Source: Vibrio tetraodonis | Lineage (GTDB): Bacteria > Pseudomonadota > Gammaproteobacteria > Enterobacterales > Vibrionaceae | Reading direction: 5' to 3' | Assembly (NCBI RefSeq): GCF_003350295.1 | Contig: NZ_QLYY01000009.1 | Location: forward strand, 99,925-163,924 | DNA: 64,000 nucleotides | Part shown: positions 25,531 through 34,762 of the stretch, piece by piece | Layout of the letters: each line of letters opens with the position of its first letter | Position numbering within the stretch: position 1 is the stretch's first letter | Program-made: the position numbers and the translations under genes | Notes under the pieces: model-generated | Seen by the model: only the letters and a program-made list of their open reading frames with translations | Told to the model about the DNA's origin: nothing | Databases searched by the model: none

Positions 25531-26961
25531 TCAAAGCTTCTTAGAAAAGAGACCTGCGATAGCTATGATTCCAATGCCAAGCAGCATGATCGCGCCTTTA
25601 CCGCTATCAAAACCTGACTTTATACCCATGATAGCAACGATGGCGATGGCAACAGGGATAATGTACTTAACTAGGTTATACCATAAGCCAAACAGTGGGA
25701 AAGGTACCTCGCCATTGTTGGTGATTTCTTTCTCTAGATCCGCTTTGTTCAAACGCCATCCAGCAAAGATACACACCAACATTCCGCCTACCGCAAGGAA
25801 AATCTTATCCGTGAGCAAGTCAAATATGTCAAATGCACCCGTGCCAAATAGTGTTGGACCAACGCCACCTAATGAAAGAGAAGCAAAGACACACAGAACT
25901 GACATCACAGCACTTGCTGAAAGTACCGCCGTTGAGCGCTTCATACCTTTTTCATCGATAAGGTAAGAGACAACCACTTCCAATAGAGAAACAGAAGAAG
26001 TCAGCGCCGCAACGGTCAAACCAATGAAGAACAACAAAGCAAGCAGAATACCAATCGCTCCGCCCATTTCAGCGAAAAGCTGAGGCACAACAACGAAGAC
26101 CAAACCAGGGCCTGCAGCCGGCTCCATGCCAAAGGCGAACATAGCAGGGAACATTGCAATACCCGCTAAAATAGCCACGCCTGTGTCCATTGCAGTGACC
26201 ATACCTGTTGTTTGAACTAAATTTTCTTTCTTTTTAAGGTAAGAGCCATAAGTCATCATACAACCCATGCCAAGGCTAAGAGAGAAAAACGCCTGTCCTA
26301 AAGCGGCAAGTACCACACTACTATCGACTTTAGAGAAGTCTGGAGTAAACAAGAATTTAAGTCCAGCAGACGCTCCAGGAAGGGATAAACCTTTCACTGA
26401 AACAATAATCAGTATGACGAAAAGGAGTGGCATGAGTACTTTACCAGCCTTCTCAATACCACCAGAAACCCCTCTCATGACGATTACAACATTCATCAGA
26501 AGATAAATGCCCATCCACATAATGGGTTGGATAGGATCTGAGATAAAGCCACCAAAGCTATCCCCAATAGCACTCGGTGCACTCAGTAGGCCATCCCCGA
26601 CCTTAAAGATATAGGCTAATGCCCAACCACCAACGACTGGATAGAACCCCATGATGAGTAGACCACTCACCACGCCCATCACACCAGTAAATGTCCAACG
26701 ACGATCGGTCGATTTAAACGCACCAACCGCAGACAAACCTGTTTTCCGTCCTATTGCGAACTCCGTCAGCATGACACTAAAGCCAATAAAGATGACGAAA
26801 ACTAGGTATATGGCAACAAACGCACCACCACCACTTTCACCCGCAGTGTAAGGAAACTTCCATATATTGCCCAGACCAACCGCAGAGCCTGCAGCTGCCA
26901 TTACGAAGCCTAATTTTGACCCCCACGTATCCCGAGGTTGCGTACTTGTACTCGTAGCCAC
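25531..26961 (-). CDS. Sodium-dependent (NSS/SNF family) amino-acid transporter
   Basis: A 476-residue inner-membrane symporter with about twelve helices. Helix 1 has the NSS sodium/substrate motif AAAGSAVGLGNIWKFPY, and helix 6 and 8 unwound regions are visible (FSLSLGMGCMMTYGSYL; LTSSVSLLEVVVSYLID). Bacterial members carry amino acids such as Tyr, Trp or Leu with Na+, which is common in marine bacteria. A likely TyrR box at 27015-27032 upstream points to an aromatic amino acid as substrate (inference). Confidence 0.9.
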   Translation of the reverse strand: MATSTSTQPRDTWGSKLGFVMAAAGSAVGLGNIWKFPYTAGESGGGAFVAIYLVFVIFIGFSVMLTEFAIGRKTGLSAVGAFKSTDRRWTFTGVMGVVSGLLIMGFYPVVGGWALAYIFKVGDGLLSAPSAIGDSFGGFISDPIQPIMWMGIYLLMNVVIVMRGVSGGIEKAGKVLMPLLFVILIIVSVKGLSLPGASAGLKFLFTPDFSKVDSSVVLAALGQAFFSLSLGMGCMMTYGSYLKKKENLVQTTGMVTAMDTGVAILAGIAMFPAMFAFGMEPAAGPGLVFVVVPQLFAEMGGAIGILLALLFFIGLTVAALTSSVSLLEVVVSYLIDEKGMKRSTAVLSASAVMSVLCVFASLSLGGVGPTLFGTGAFDIFDLLTDKIFLAVGGMLVCIFAGWRLNKADLEKEITNNGEVPFPLFGLWYNLVKYIIPVAIAIVAIMGIKSGFDSGKGAIMLLGIGIIAIAGLFSKKL

Positions 26962-27357
26962 GATTACTCCATTTATTAAGTTGTGTTTGCATACGTTAGG
27001 CGCTAAAAAGTGGGTGTATATATTTATTTACACTATAAGAATTTTCATGAAGCGCTAACAACATGGCAATTAAAGCAGCTCTAAATTATGATTGGAAGTC
27101 CATCGTATAAAAAATGATAAGCAATTAACATTTAGAACAGTTGAATTGTTGCTTTTTAACTATGCGTTTCTTTTTACACATTAAGTATTAACACACCTTT
27201 AACATATTAATAAAGCTACGCTCAATTACGCACAGCACGGATCACATTACGCAAATCAAATCTGTGCTGACAAATGTTTATTGTCGTAGGGAGCAACTCG
27301 CTTTACTATTTAACTTCTATCGCATTTATCCAATGAATTGATTTAAGTAGAAATTGA
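26962..27357. other. Divergent intergenic region, NSS transporter / cls
   Basis: 396 AT-rich bases between divergent genes. The only clear element is the TyrR-like box at 27015-27032. The cls start is preceded by a weak AGTAGAAA. No other gene or hairpin was recognised. Confidence 0.5.
27015..27032 (-). promoter_or_regulatory. TyrR-like operator
   Basis: TGTATATATTTATTTACA matches the TyrR box TGTAAA-N6-TTTACA at 11 of 12 fixed positions. The symmetry extends one more base on each side (GTGTA...TACAC). It lies 53 bases upstream of the NSS transporter start and overlaps a possible -10 (TATAGT on the minus strand), so it would suit a repressor. Confidence 0.55.
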
Positions 27358-28812
27358 ATGGAAAAGTTTTATCACTTTCTAACCTTAGCAAGCATCGCTG
27401 TGTATTGGTTGCTTGTTGTAGGCGTCACTCTGCGTGTTGTCTTTCAAAGGCGAGCTGTCAGTGTTTCCCTAGCTTGGTTAATGATCATTTATATCATCCC
27501 TATTGTGGGCGTTTTCTGTTATTTCTTATTTGGTGAGTTGAACCTGGGTAGAAAAAGAGCAGACAGAGCAAGAGAAATGCTCAAACCCTTCGCGAATTGG
27601 TTTACCAAACTCAACGATTGCCATGCGCACGACACAAGGAATTTTGGTCGACATATCTATCGTATCGATGAGCTTTGTAACAACCGCCTCGGGCTGCCAG
27701 CCTTGAGCGGCAACACCCTCGCATTACAAGACTCTCCTGAACAGATTCTTCATTCAATCATTGACGATATTGAACACGCTCAAACCAGTATTCGTATGGT
27801 ATTTTACATCTGGCATCCCGGTGGCTTAGCCGATGCCGTTTCCTCTGCCTTGATACAGGCAGCAAAACGAGGCGTCAAAGTAAAACTGCTGCTTGACTCT
27901 GCTGGCAGCCCAAGATTTTTTAAAAGTCACTGGGTAGCAATGATGAAATCCGCCGGCATCGAGATAGTTCAAGCACTTGAAGTCAGTCCTTGGCGAATTT
28001 TTTTGCGCCGTCTCGATTTACGCCAACACCGCAAAATCATAGTCATCGATGACGAGATCGCGTACACAGGCTCTATGAATCTGGTCGACCCTGCCTACTT
28101 CAAGCAAGGATCAGGAGTTGGCCAATGGATTGATATCATGGTGCGAATTACCGGACCGACAGTTAACGTATTGTCTGCCATACATTGCTGGGATTGGGAG
28201 GTCGAAACAGGATCTCGCTCGCTCCCCCAGCCCCCAGTTTCCCGTTTAAGTGCCGATGACCCGTTGCACCCAATACAAGTAGTCCCATCGGGCCCAGGAA
28301 TGCCCGATCATTTAATATCGCAAGTACTCACCCTAGCGATTAATCAAGCAAACCGATCAGTACGAATCACGACACCTTATTTTGTCCCCAGTGCTGGACT
28401 GCTTGAAACCCTAAAACTAACGGCTCAACGAGGTGTCAAAGTCGAATTGATCATCCCACATAAAAATGACTCCTTGATGGTTCAATGGGCATCAAGAGCG
28501 TTCTATTCAGAGCTTCTAAAATCTGGGGTTAAAATTTTTGAGTTCTATGGTGGGTTGCTGCATACCAAATCTGTTGTGATCGACCAAGAGTTTTGCTTAG
28601 TTGGCACCGTCAATATGGACATGCGCAGCCTATGGCTTAATTTTGAATTAACGCTTGCAATAGACGATCAATCGTTCACTGAAAAAATGCATCTTTTGCA
28701 GCAAAGCTACATCGAATCTTCTCACGAAGTTGTACTCAAAGATTGGCAAAAGCGCTCGTTCTATTCTCGCTTTCTTGAACATGTTTACTACCAATTTAGC
28801 CCTTTGCTTTAG
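27358..28812 (+). CDS. cls: Cardiolipin synthase
   Basis: A 484-residue ClsA-type enzyme that condenses phosphatidylglycerol into cardiolipin at the inner membrane. There are two N-terminal transmembrane helices (about residues 5-25 and 35-58), then two phospholipase D HKD motifs: HRKIIVIDD...GSMN at about 223 and HTKSVVIDQ...GTVNMD at about 401. The length is normal for the family. It is monocistronic and divergent from the NSS transporter. Its substrate depends on pgsA, also in this window. Confidence 0.95.
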   Translation: MEKFYHFLTLASIAVYWLLVVGVTLRVVFQRRAVSVSLAWLMIIYIIPIVGVFCYFLFGELNLGRKRADRAREMLKPFANWFTKLNDCHAHDTRNFGRHIYRIDELCNNRLGLPALSGNTLALQDSPEQILHSIIDDIEHAQTSIRMVFYIWHPGGLADAVSSALIQAAKRGVKVKLLLDSAGSPRFFKSHWVAMMKSAGIEIVQALEVSPWRIFLRRLDLRQHRKIIVIDDEIAYTGSMNLVDPAYFKQGSGVGQWIDIMVRITGPTVNVLSAIHCWDWEVETGSRSLPQPPVSRLSADDPLHPIQVVPSGPGMPDHLISQVLTLAINQANRSVRITTPYFVPSAGLLETLKLTAQRGVKVELIIPHKNDSLMVQWASRAFYSELLKSGVKIFEFYGGLLHTKSVVIDQEFCLVGTVNMDMRSLWLNFELTLAIDDQSFTEKMHLLQQSYIESSHEVVLKDWQKRSFYSRFLEHVYYQFSPLL

Positions 28813-28935
28813 GTATCAATAGCATTAAATAATTACAGATAACACAATAATATAGAGAAACCCTCGGTAGCAGCTTGATATTCATGTATCGGCGTGGTTT
28901 AAATAAAGCAATGCATTTTTCGATAAGGACTTCCA

Positions 28936-30129
28936 ATGCCAAAAGGCAAACAAACCCAATTAATCACTGCGGGACGAAAGCAAAAGTGGACCAAAGGTGT
29001 TGTCAATCCACCTATCCAGCGCGCATCGACTATCGTCTTTGAAACTGTGGCTGACAAGCGCCACGCCACAATCAACCGTGGTAACAAAGAGCTTTTTTAC
29101 GGGCGACGAGGCACCCACACCCATTTCGCTTTCCAAGACGCCATGGCAGAAATCGAAGGTGGCGCGGGTTGTGCGTTATACCCATGTGGCACCGCAGCAG
29201 TGACTAATGCGATCCTCTCTTTTGTCGAAACTGGCGATCACATTTTAATGGTCGATACCTGCTATGAGCCGACCCGTGATTTTTGCGACAAAATCATGAA
29301 AAAAATGGGCGTGGATACCACCTACTACGACCCAGTTATCGGTAAAGATATTGAGTCCCTCATCCAACCGAACACAAAAGTTCTTTTCTTAGAATCTCCT
29401 GGCTCTATTACTATGGAAGTTCAAGATGTTCCCATGCTCGCTAAGATTGCTCACAAACACGATATTATCGTCATGCTCGACAATACTTGGGCTGCAGGTG
29501 TGCTATTCAATCCATTTGAGCACGGCGTCGACATTTCGATACAAGCCGCAACCAAGTACATTATCGGGCACTCGGATGTGATGCTGGGAACAGCAGTCGC
29601 CAGTGAAAAATACTGGGAACAGCTAAGGGAGCAAAGCTACTTAATGGGCCAATGTGTCTCGCCCGATGATGTCTATCTCGGACTGCGTGGCTTAAGGACA
29701 TTAGATGTACGCTTAAGACAACATGCTGAAAACAGCCTTAAGGTTGCAAAGTGGCTTCAATCAAGGCCAGAAGTGGATCATGTCCGTCACCCTGCCCTCG
29801 ACACTTGCCCTGGTCATGAGTTTTTCGCACGGGATTTTAACGGAGGAAATGGCTTATTCTCCTTCGTTCTCAAAAACAGTGTACCTCAGGCAACCACAGC
29901 ACTTTTAGATGGCATGACACATTTTAAAATGGGCTATTCGTGGGGTGGCTTTGAGAGCTTAATACTAGCTAACGAACCCAATAGCTTTAAAACTTTACGA
30001 CGTGTTGCGAATCCAAACTTTAACGGAACACTGGTTAGGCTGCATATAGGTTTAGAGAATGTAGACGACCTTATCGATGATTTAGAGCAGGGCTTAGAGC
30101 GCTACACCGCAAGCATACAAAATCAATAA
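28936..30129 (+). CDS. metC: Cystathionine beta-lyase
   Basis: A 397-residue PLP enzyme of the Cys/Met metabolism family that cleaves cystathionine to homocysteine in methionine synthesis. The PLP lysine is in [12 protein letters not shown] (about residue 205), with the cofactor Asp in [10 protein letters not shown] and the N-terminal YGRRGTHTH motif. The C-terminal [13 protein letters not shown] block is typical of MetC. No MetJ box (AGACGTCT) was recognised upstream. It starts after AAGGAC and is followed by a weak AGCAGGA/TCCTGCT hairpin (30137-30173). Confidence 0.95.
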   Translation: MPKGKQTQLITAGRKQKWTKGVVNPPIQRASTIVFETVADKRHATINRGNKELFYGRRGTHTHFAFQDAMAEIEGGAGCALYPCGTAAVTNAILSFVETGDHILMVDTCYEPTRDFCDKIMKKMGVDTTYYDPVIGKDIESLIQPNTKVLFLESPGSITMEVQDVPMLAKIAHKHDIIVMLDNTWAAGVLFNPFEHGVDISIQAATKYIIGHSDVMLGTAVASEKYWEQLREQSYLMGQCVSPDDVYLGLRGLRTLDVRLRQHAENSLKVAKWLQSRPEVDHVRHPALDTCPGHEFFARDFNGGNGLFSFVLKNSVPQATTALLDGMTHFKMGYSWGGFESLILANEPNSFKTLRRVANPNFNGTLVRLHIGLENVDDLIDDLEQGLERYTASIQNQ

Positions 30130-30462
30130 ATCCAAAAGCAGGATGTTGTGTTTCATCTAAGCACCTTCCTGCTGTTATCACTCTCCCACATCATCTTTTC
30201 TTACCCAAGCTTCTTTCAGCAAATTAATGCTGATAGCACAGCTTATTCCGCCCAATCCACACGAGTGACATCATGCTAACAGTATGAAATTATTGAATAT
30301 ATTATCATTAAAATAAAAGGTTAAATTAATGTTAATACTTTGTGTTGTTTTTGTTTTTCAATTCGCAAATATCAAGACAGAATAGACCTCAAGCTTCGTA
30401 TAAATGTTTGCCTCTTCTAATGTTTATTTACTCATCAGAGGTCAAACCAGAAGAGGTCAATT
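30130..30462 (+). other. Intergenic region before the lipase gene
   Basis: 333 AT-rich bases. Begins with a possible terminator for metC (7-bp stem at 30137-30143 and 30167-30173 with a long loop, no good T-run). The rest presumably carries the lipase promoter, but no hexamer pair stands out. Confidence 0.35.
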
Positions 30463-31389
30463 TTGAAAAACAAACTCGTACTTACTTTGCTCTGTTTCGT
30501 GTGTCTAGGGCTACCCACTTTAACTAACGCCAGCGGCTATACACAAACCAAGTATCCCATTGTGCTCGTCCACGGATTATTTGGCTTTGATACACTTGCC
30601 GGCGTTGATTACTTTTATGGCATTCCACACGCCCTTGCCCGAGGCGGCGCCGACGTTTATATCGCACAAGTTTCGGCAACCAACAGTTCAGAAGTACGCG
30701 GAGAACAACTGCTTGAGCAAGTTGAACTCTTATTGGCAGCCACTGGGGCTGAGAAAGTCAATCTATTCGGACACAGTCAAGGCAGTCCTACAGTTCGTTA
30801 TGTGGCTTCAGTTAGACCCGATTTAATCGCTTCGGTTACCAGTATTGGCGGGGTTAATAAAGGCTCAAAAGTCGCTGACTTAGTGCGTAATACCGTGCCC
30901 AGAGACTCACGATTAGAAGCGCTGGCCGTAAAGCTATCAACTGGGCTAACAACAATCATCGGGCTTTTATCTGGCGGGCGCGATCTTGACCAAGATCCGC
31001 TGGCAACCCTTGATGCGTTAACGACTGAAGGCTTAGCAAGGTTTAACCAGCACCATCCTCAAGGGGTTCCTAGTACTGAATGTGGCAATGGTGAATTTCT
31101 AGAGACGAACGGCGTCTACTATTACTCTTGGACAGGTGCTTCTTCCTTCACCAATATATTTGACCCTATTGATACGCCCTTAGCGATTCTTGGTCTCGCC
31201 TTTGATGGGCCTAACGATGGCTTGGTTGACGTGTGTAGCTCACACTTAGGCCAAGTCATTAGAGATGACTATCGAATGAACCATCTCGATGAGACTAATG
31301 GCCTGCTCGGTATACATCATCTTTTTGAAACTGATCCTGTTTCTTTATACCGCCAACATGCCAATCGCCTGAAACTACAAGGCCTATAA
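30463..31389 (+). CDS. Secreted triacylglycerol lipase (family I)
   Basis: A 308-residue secreted lipase. The start is TTG at 30463, set by AGAGG six bases upstream and a signal peptide ending before SGYTQTKYP. It has the alpha/beta hydrolase oxyanion segment VHGLFGFD, the nucleophile elbow GHSQGS (Ser about residue 108), an acid in the later DGLVDV region and the His in MNHLDE. Family I lipases fold with a dedicated foldase, encoded immediately downstream, and are exported by type II secretion. The gene pair spans 30.5-32.3 kb. Confidence 0.93.
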   Translation: MKNKLVLTLLCFVCLGLPTLTNASGYTQTKYPIVLVHGLFGFDTLAGVDYFYGIPHALARGGADVYIAQVSATNSSEVRGEQLLEQVELLLAATGAEKVNLFGHSQGSPTVRYVASVRPDLIASVTSIGGVNKGSKVADLVRNTVPRDSRLEALAVKLSTGLTTIIGLLSGGRDLDQDPLATLDALTTEGLARFNQHHPQGVPSTECGNGEFLETNGVYYYSWTGASSFTNIFDPIDTPLAILGLAFDGPNDGLVDVCSSHLGQVIRDDYRMNHLDETNGLLGIHHLFETDPVSLYRQHANRLKLQGL

Positions 31390-31400
31390 AGGAGCAAGTT

Positions 31401-32255
31401 ATGAATACCACCACTCTTGCCACGTTTGGATCCATCTCAATCTTGACGGGAGTGGTGTATTTTCTTTATCACTCACAAGACACTGAGTCTCACATAACTC
31501 AGTCACCGTCACAAAGTGATACCCATATCGATACTTCGTCAACTCGAGATCTGCTCGACTATACGTTAACCAGCATGGGTGAACAGGATCTTACCCAAAT
31601 CAGAGAGCGTTTATTTTCAGCCCAGCAGCATGAGAAAGACTTAGCGATTGATGAAAGCCTGTTTGACACCTTCATCTTTTATAAAACGGCATTAGCTGAA
31701 TTAGAGCCAAATGAATTTCACACTCTCAATCTATCAGCCTTACAACAACTCAACCAACAAATCCTAGATCTGCAAAACCAATATTTTACCCCGCAGCAAA
31801 TTACCCTTTTGTTTGATGAAGAAAACCGCCTGCGCCAACTGGCCATTGATAAGATAGACATCAACACCCGCGACTTGGACCTAGATTCCAAAGCGCTACT
31901 GCTGCAAGAAACACTAGCCAATCAACCAGACTATATTCAGCGCGCCGAACGAGATAACTTGCTGATGGCACAACTCAGTCAATCTCTTAAACAAGATATA
32001 CAAAACAAATACTTAACCCGAGTTAATCTCGTCGGTGAAGAAGGTGCGCAAAGACTTGAACAACTTGACCAACAAAGAGAAATATTTAACCAAAGCTTGG
32101 AAAACTACCTAGAAAAGAGACAAGACATCCTCTCCTCCCCAAGCTTATCTGACGATATTAAACACAGTCAAATCGCAGAACTAAGGCAGCAAAGCTTTGA
32201 TACTAAGCAATGGCGAAGAGTTGAAGCGCTAGAACGTATTTATGATCAGCAGTAA
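31401..32255 (+). CDS. lifO: Lipase-specific foldase (lipase chaperone)
   Basis: A 284-residue periplasmic foldase anchored by one N-terminal helix (TFGSISILTGVVYFLYH). A variable linker follows, then an all-helical body rich in Gln, Leu and charged residues, as in the Lif family that wraps around the lipase. The family motif RxxFDY..(A/S)xGE is degenerate here (RDLLDYTLTSMGE, residues 49-61). It lies 11 bases after the lipase, so the two are an operon. Loss would leave the lipase inactive. Confidence 0.9.
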   Translation: MNTTTLATFGSISILTGVVYFLYHSQDTESHITQSPSQSDTHIDTSSTRDLLDYTLTSMGEQDLTQIRERLFSAQQHEKDLAIDESLFDTFIFYKTALAELEPNEFHTLNLSALQQLNQQILDLQNQYFTPQQITLLFDEENRLRQLAIDKIDINTRDLDLDSKALLLQETLANQPDYIQRAERDNLLMAQLSQSLKQDIQNKYLTRVNLVGEEGAQRLEQLDQQREIFNQSLENYLEKRQDILSSPSLSDDIKHSQIAELRQQSFDTKQWRRVEALERIYDQQ

Positions 32256-32318
32256 AAGTCTCCCCCTCTTCGCGCCCTTATCATGGGTAGGCTTACTGTA
32301 TGCATTAAATATATTCAT

Positions 32319-32343
32319 AGTGCGACCAATATCTGGTCGCACT
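32319..32343. terminator. Hairpin between lifO and ygiW
   Basis: Perfect 10-bp stem AGTGCGACCA / TGGTCGCACT with a 5-base loop, between two convergent genes. It has no close T-run, but a TTTTT lies 9 bases downstream on the plus strand. Confidence 0.55.
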
Positions 32344-32371
32344 GGAAGATGCTTTTTAAGAGCACCTCATA

Positions 32372-32773
32372 TTATTGAATTACTCGGACGCTATCTACAT
32401 CCACTTTCACTCCAACTATATTTTTATCAATTTCTCCTGAAAGCTGAACTTTGTTTTTTGGAGTAACAGATTGACCAAACCACTTATCATGATCAATTTC
32501 AACAGTGACCTCACCCGTCCCATCAGTAAACAGGTACATATCACCGCCAAGGGACGCCTTAATGTACCCTATTAGAGTGACTGGCATATCATCACTAAAA
32601 AAACCAGCGGCCAACACTTGCTTAATAGTATTTATTCCTTGATGCGGGCCGTTAAATCCTTGGCTAGCGACATTTCCAGTTGAATTTCCTGTAAAGCCCT
32701 GCGCGAATACTGGTGCGGCAGTAGTTAAAGATAAAGATGACAGCAAGGCAGTTAGAGCCAATTTATTTTTCAT
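32372..32773 (-). CDS. YgiW/YdeI-type stress-tolerance OB-fold protein
   Basis: A 133-residue periplasmic protein with a signal peptide (MKNKLALTALLSSLSLTTAAPVFA). Its mature OB-fold matches the bacterial OB (BOF) family (VTLIGYIKASLGGDMYLFTDGTGEVTVEIDHDKW, about residues 60-93). Family members bind small ligands or cations and help against peroxide, cadmium or polymyxin stress. In Vibrio a relative is controlled by a polymyxin-responsive two-component system. Here it stands alone. Confidence 0.85.
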   Translation of the reverse strand: MKNKLALTALLSSLSLTTAAPVFAQGFTGNSTGNVASQGFNGPHQGINTIKQVLAAGFFSDDMPVTLIGYIKASLGGDMYLFTDGTGEVTVEIDHDKWFGQSVTPKNKVQLSGEIDKNIVGVKVDVDSVRVIQ

Positions 32774-33136
32774 TACTAATCTCTGGTAATTTAATATGTA
32801 TTCATAATAGTTATACTAACCTCATTCATGAGGCAAATGAATTCTATCCTAGCTCCTTATACCGTCAAGCCGTCTTCAAGAAGTTAAGGTAAGTTGGAGT
32901 AAACAAAAGTAACAAACCATAAATATTAGAAATATAAATAACATATGGTCGTTAATTTAAGGAGGGAAGTTCTTAATTGAGTTTTATCTAATGTGTTCTT
33001 TTTTATTACAAGCAGGATGATGAACATAGCCAAGTTGTATCTTGGATACATGACAGACGTTAGCTGGTCCTTGATGGTAGAGAGTTAATCACCCAATTTA
33101 GTTAAGCCACCATTTTACTTGCTTTGACAAACCAGT
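32774..33136 (-). other. Intergenic region upstream of ygiW-like gene
   Basis: 363 bases. The segment nearest ygiW holds a 6-2-6 palindrome CCTCAT-TC-ATGAGG (32820-32833) and minus-strand TATAAC and TATTAT hexamers, so a regulated promoter is likely. The rest towards 33136 shows no gene. Confidence 0.35.
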
Positions 33137-33940
33137 CTAACGTGGTATCGAGTATTGATTGAGTGTTTCGGCCGTAAGCGGTGGAGAGGAGATAGCCCAT
33201 GGATTTAGCTTGCTTTCTAAATAGCCTTGTTTTGAAAAAACCTTCAATGCCGCTTTATTGAATTTTTCGACAAACTTGATATCGGTTGTTGCCTTGGGGA
33301 ATGCCACAAAGTACAACAGACGTTTGTCTTTCCATGCATACCTAACGCCCTCAATACCAAACTGTTTTGCACGAAATTCTCCTAACGAGCGGTTACTGTA
33401 ATAAGCATCAATCCGATTTGAATCCAACATTCTCATTAAGTTACCGCTCTCATCTCTTTGAATCATGATTTTCATTGGTTTCAGCCCTTTGTCGACCAAT
33501 ATAGCATTTAGATCTTCCAATGAATTTGATGTGTTTGATGGGCCAAAGACACCCACATGTAAGCCTTGAAGATCGTCGACACTTGTAATAGTGGTTTTGT
33601 TTTCTGCTGAAAGGAAAACACCATATTCGGTCATCATAAAAGGAACGGAGAAATAAAAGTTTTCTGCCCGACTTTCAAACCAAGCAATTGGGTATATAGC
33701 ATCACCTTTGCCTTCTGATATCAGAAACTTGGATCTTCTTGTCGGGAAGGTTTCAAAGCTGCACTCACTGCCTAACTCCAAACATACGTCATCGATCATA
33801 TCTCGAAATGGACCAGAAGGGTGGCCTTCAAACTTGTAGCTAAATGGCGGAAACTCAAAAGTAAGAAAGCTTGTATTAGATGCATAAGTCTGAAATGACG
33901 CCAGCATTAGAGTAAGAATTGCCGTACATATTTTTGCCAT
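33137..33940 (-). CDS. Periplasmic amino-acid-type solute-binding protein, orphan
   Basis: A protein of about 267 residues with a signal peptide (MAKICTAILTLMLASFQTYA, cleaved before SNTSF) and the SBP family 3 fold (FLTFEFPPFSYKFEGHPSGPFRDMIDDVC near the N-terminus; ESGNLMRMLDSNRIDAYYSNR). I chose the ATG at 33940. A longer frame from 33976 would put 12 residues before the signal. No ABC permease or ATPase is adjacent, so it may be a sensor-like or orphan binding protein, like the many unlinked family 3 proteins of Vibrio. Confidence 0.75.
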   Translation of the reverse strand: MAKICTAILTLMLASFQTYASNTSFLTFEFPPFSYKFEGHPSGPFRDMIDDVCLELGSECSFETFPTRRSKFLISEGKGDAIYPIAWFESRAENFYFSVPFMMTEYGVFLSAENKTTITSVDDLQGLHVGVFGPSNTSNSLEDLNAILVDKGLKPMKIMIQRDESGNLMRMLDSNRIDAYYSNRSLGEFRAKQFGIEGVRYAWKDKRLLYFVAFPKATTDIKFVEKFNKAALKVFSKQGYLESKLNPWAISSPPLTAETLNQYSIPR

Positions 33941-34120
33941 CAAGCTGCCACCAACCTTGTACTGAACACTATGCAAGTTTAGCCTCAGTTCGTCACTAAA
34001 GTGTGGTAATTCGAGAAATTATTGGGTGGTTGACATGGCTTTGTTCAGTACTTGCGATAGAGGCCTATATCACGATTGTACGTTTTCACCGCCAATAAGA
34101 CGTAAACGCCACTCAATCCA

Positions 34121-34762
34121 TTAACCTTCAAATGGTTTGTCGGATATCTCACCCATACCTTCATAAAGAACAACTGATGTAGAGTAACCAAGCTTACTGA
34201 ATGGCGTGGGTTTAACCCAACCATTGGGATCGGCATTATCGCGAACGGTGCAATCATTTTGCGGGCGAGAGCTATTACAAGAGTATTTATACAGCACCAT
34301 GATTTTAGGCCCATCAACCAACACTTGCATTACAGGAATGGCTTTGTGATTTTTGTAATAGTTTGTCATGGTCTGGATTTTCTGTTTTGCCAATTCGCTA
34401 TCAATCACATCATCAATCCGGTACCAATGTGGTATTTCGTAAAATGACCCCCAGTCATCATTCCATTTAGCGCGCCATCTTTCTTTACTTTTAAAATCTA
34501 CTCGCCAACCTTGCCGCCATTCGCCTTTGATCGCATTTGGCACACCAATACCAATTGAAGCACTCGCACAACAACCTTGAACCGCACCATAAGCGAAATT
34601 GGCGCCACCACCATAAATATCGCTTACCCACATATCATTAATACCATGTGGTCCTGTCAAGCTGCCTGCATTGCCTATCTTAGCTACAGCGACTGGTTTT
34701 TCTTTAAAACAGCCAGTTAACAAAAGTGATAAAAAAATTATGGGGAGTGTTCTAACTATCAT
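34121..34762 (-). CDS. DUF3304 lipoprotein, candidate immunity protein
   Basis: A 213-residue lipoprotein with signal MIVRTLPIIFLSLLLTGC (lipobox LTGC). The mature part matches my memory of DUF3304 (GNYxGGGANFAYGAV-like segment, GCCASASIGIG, later VLYKYSC). It overlaps the 3' end of the effector gene by 11 bases, so the two are co-translated. DUF3304 lipoproteins often sit beside DUF2235 type VI lipase effectors. A periplasmic lipoprotein is where an inhibitor of a periplasm-delivered lipase would act. Immunity is inferred, not seen. Confidence 0.7.
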   Translation of the reverse strand: MIVRTLPIIFLSLLLTGCFKEKPVAVAKIGNAGSLTGPHGINDMWVSDIYGGGANFAYGAVQGCCASASIGIGVPNAIKGEWRQGWRVDFKSKERWRAKWNDDWGSFYEIPHWYRIDDVIDSELAKQKIQTMTNYYKNHKAIPVMQVLVDGPKIMVLYKYSCNSSRPQNDCTVRDNADPNGWVKPTPFSKLGYSTSVVLYEGMGEISDKPFEG

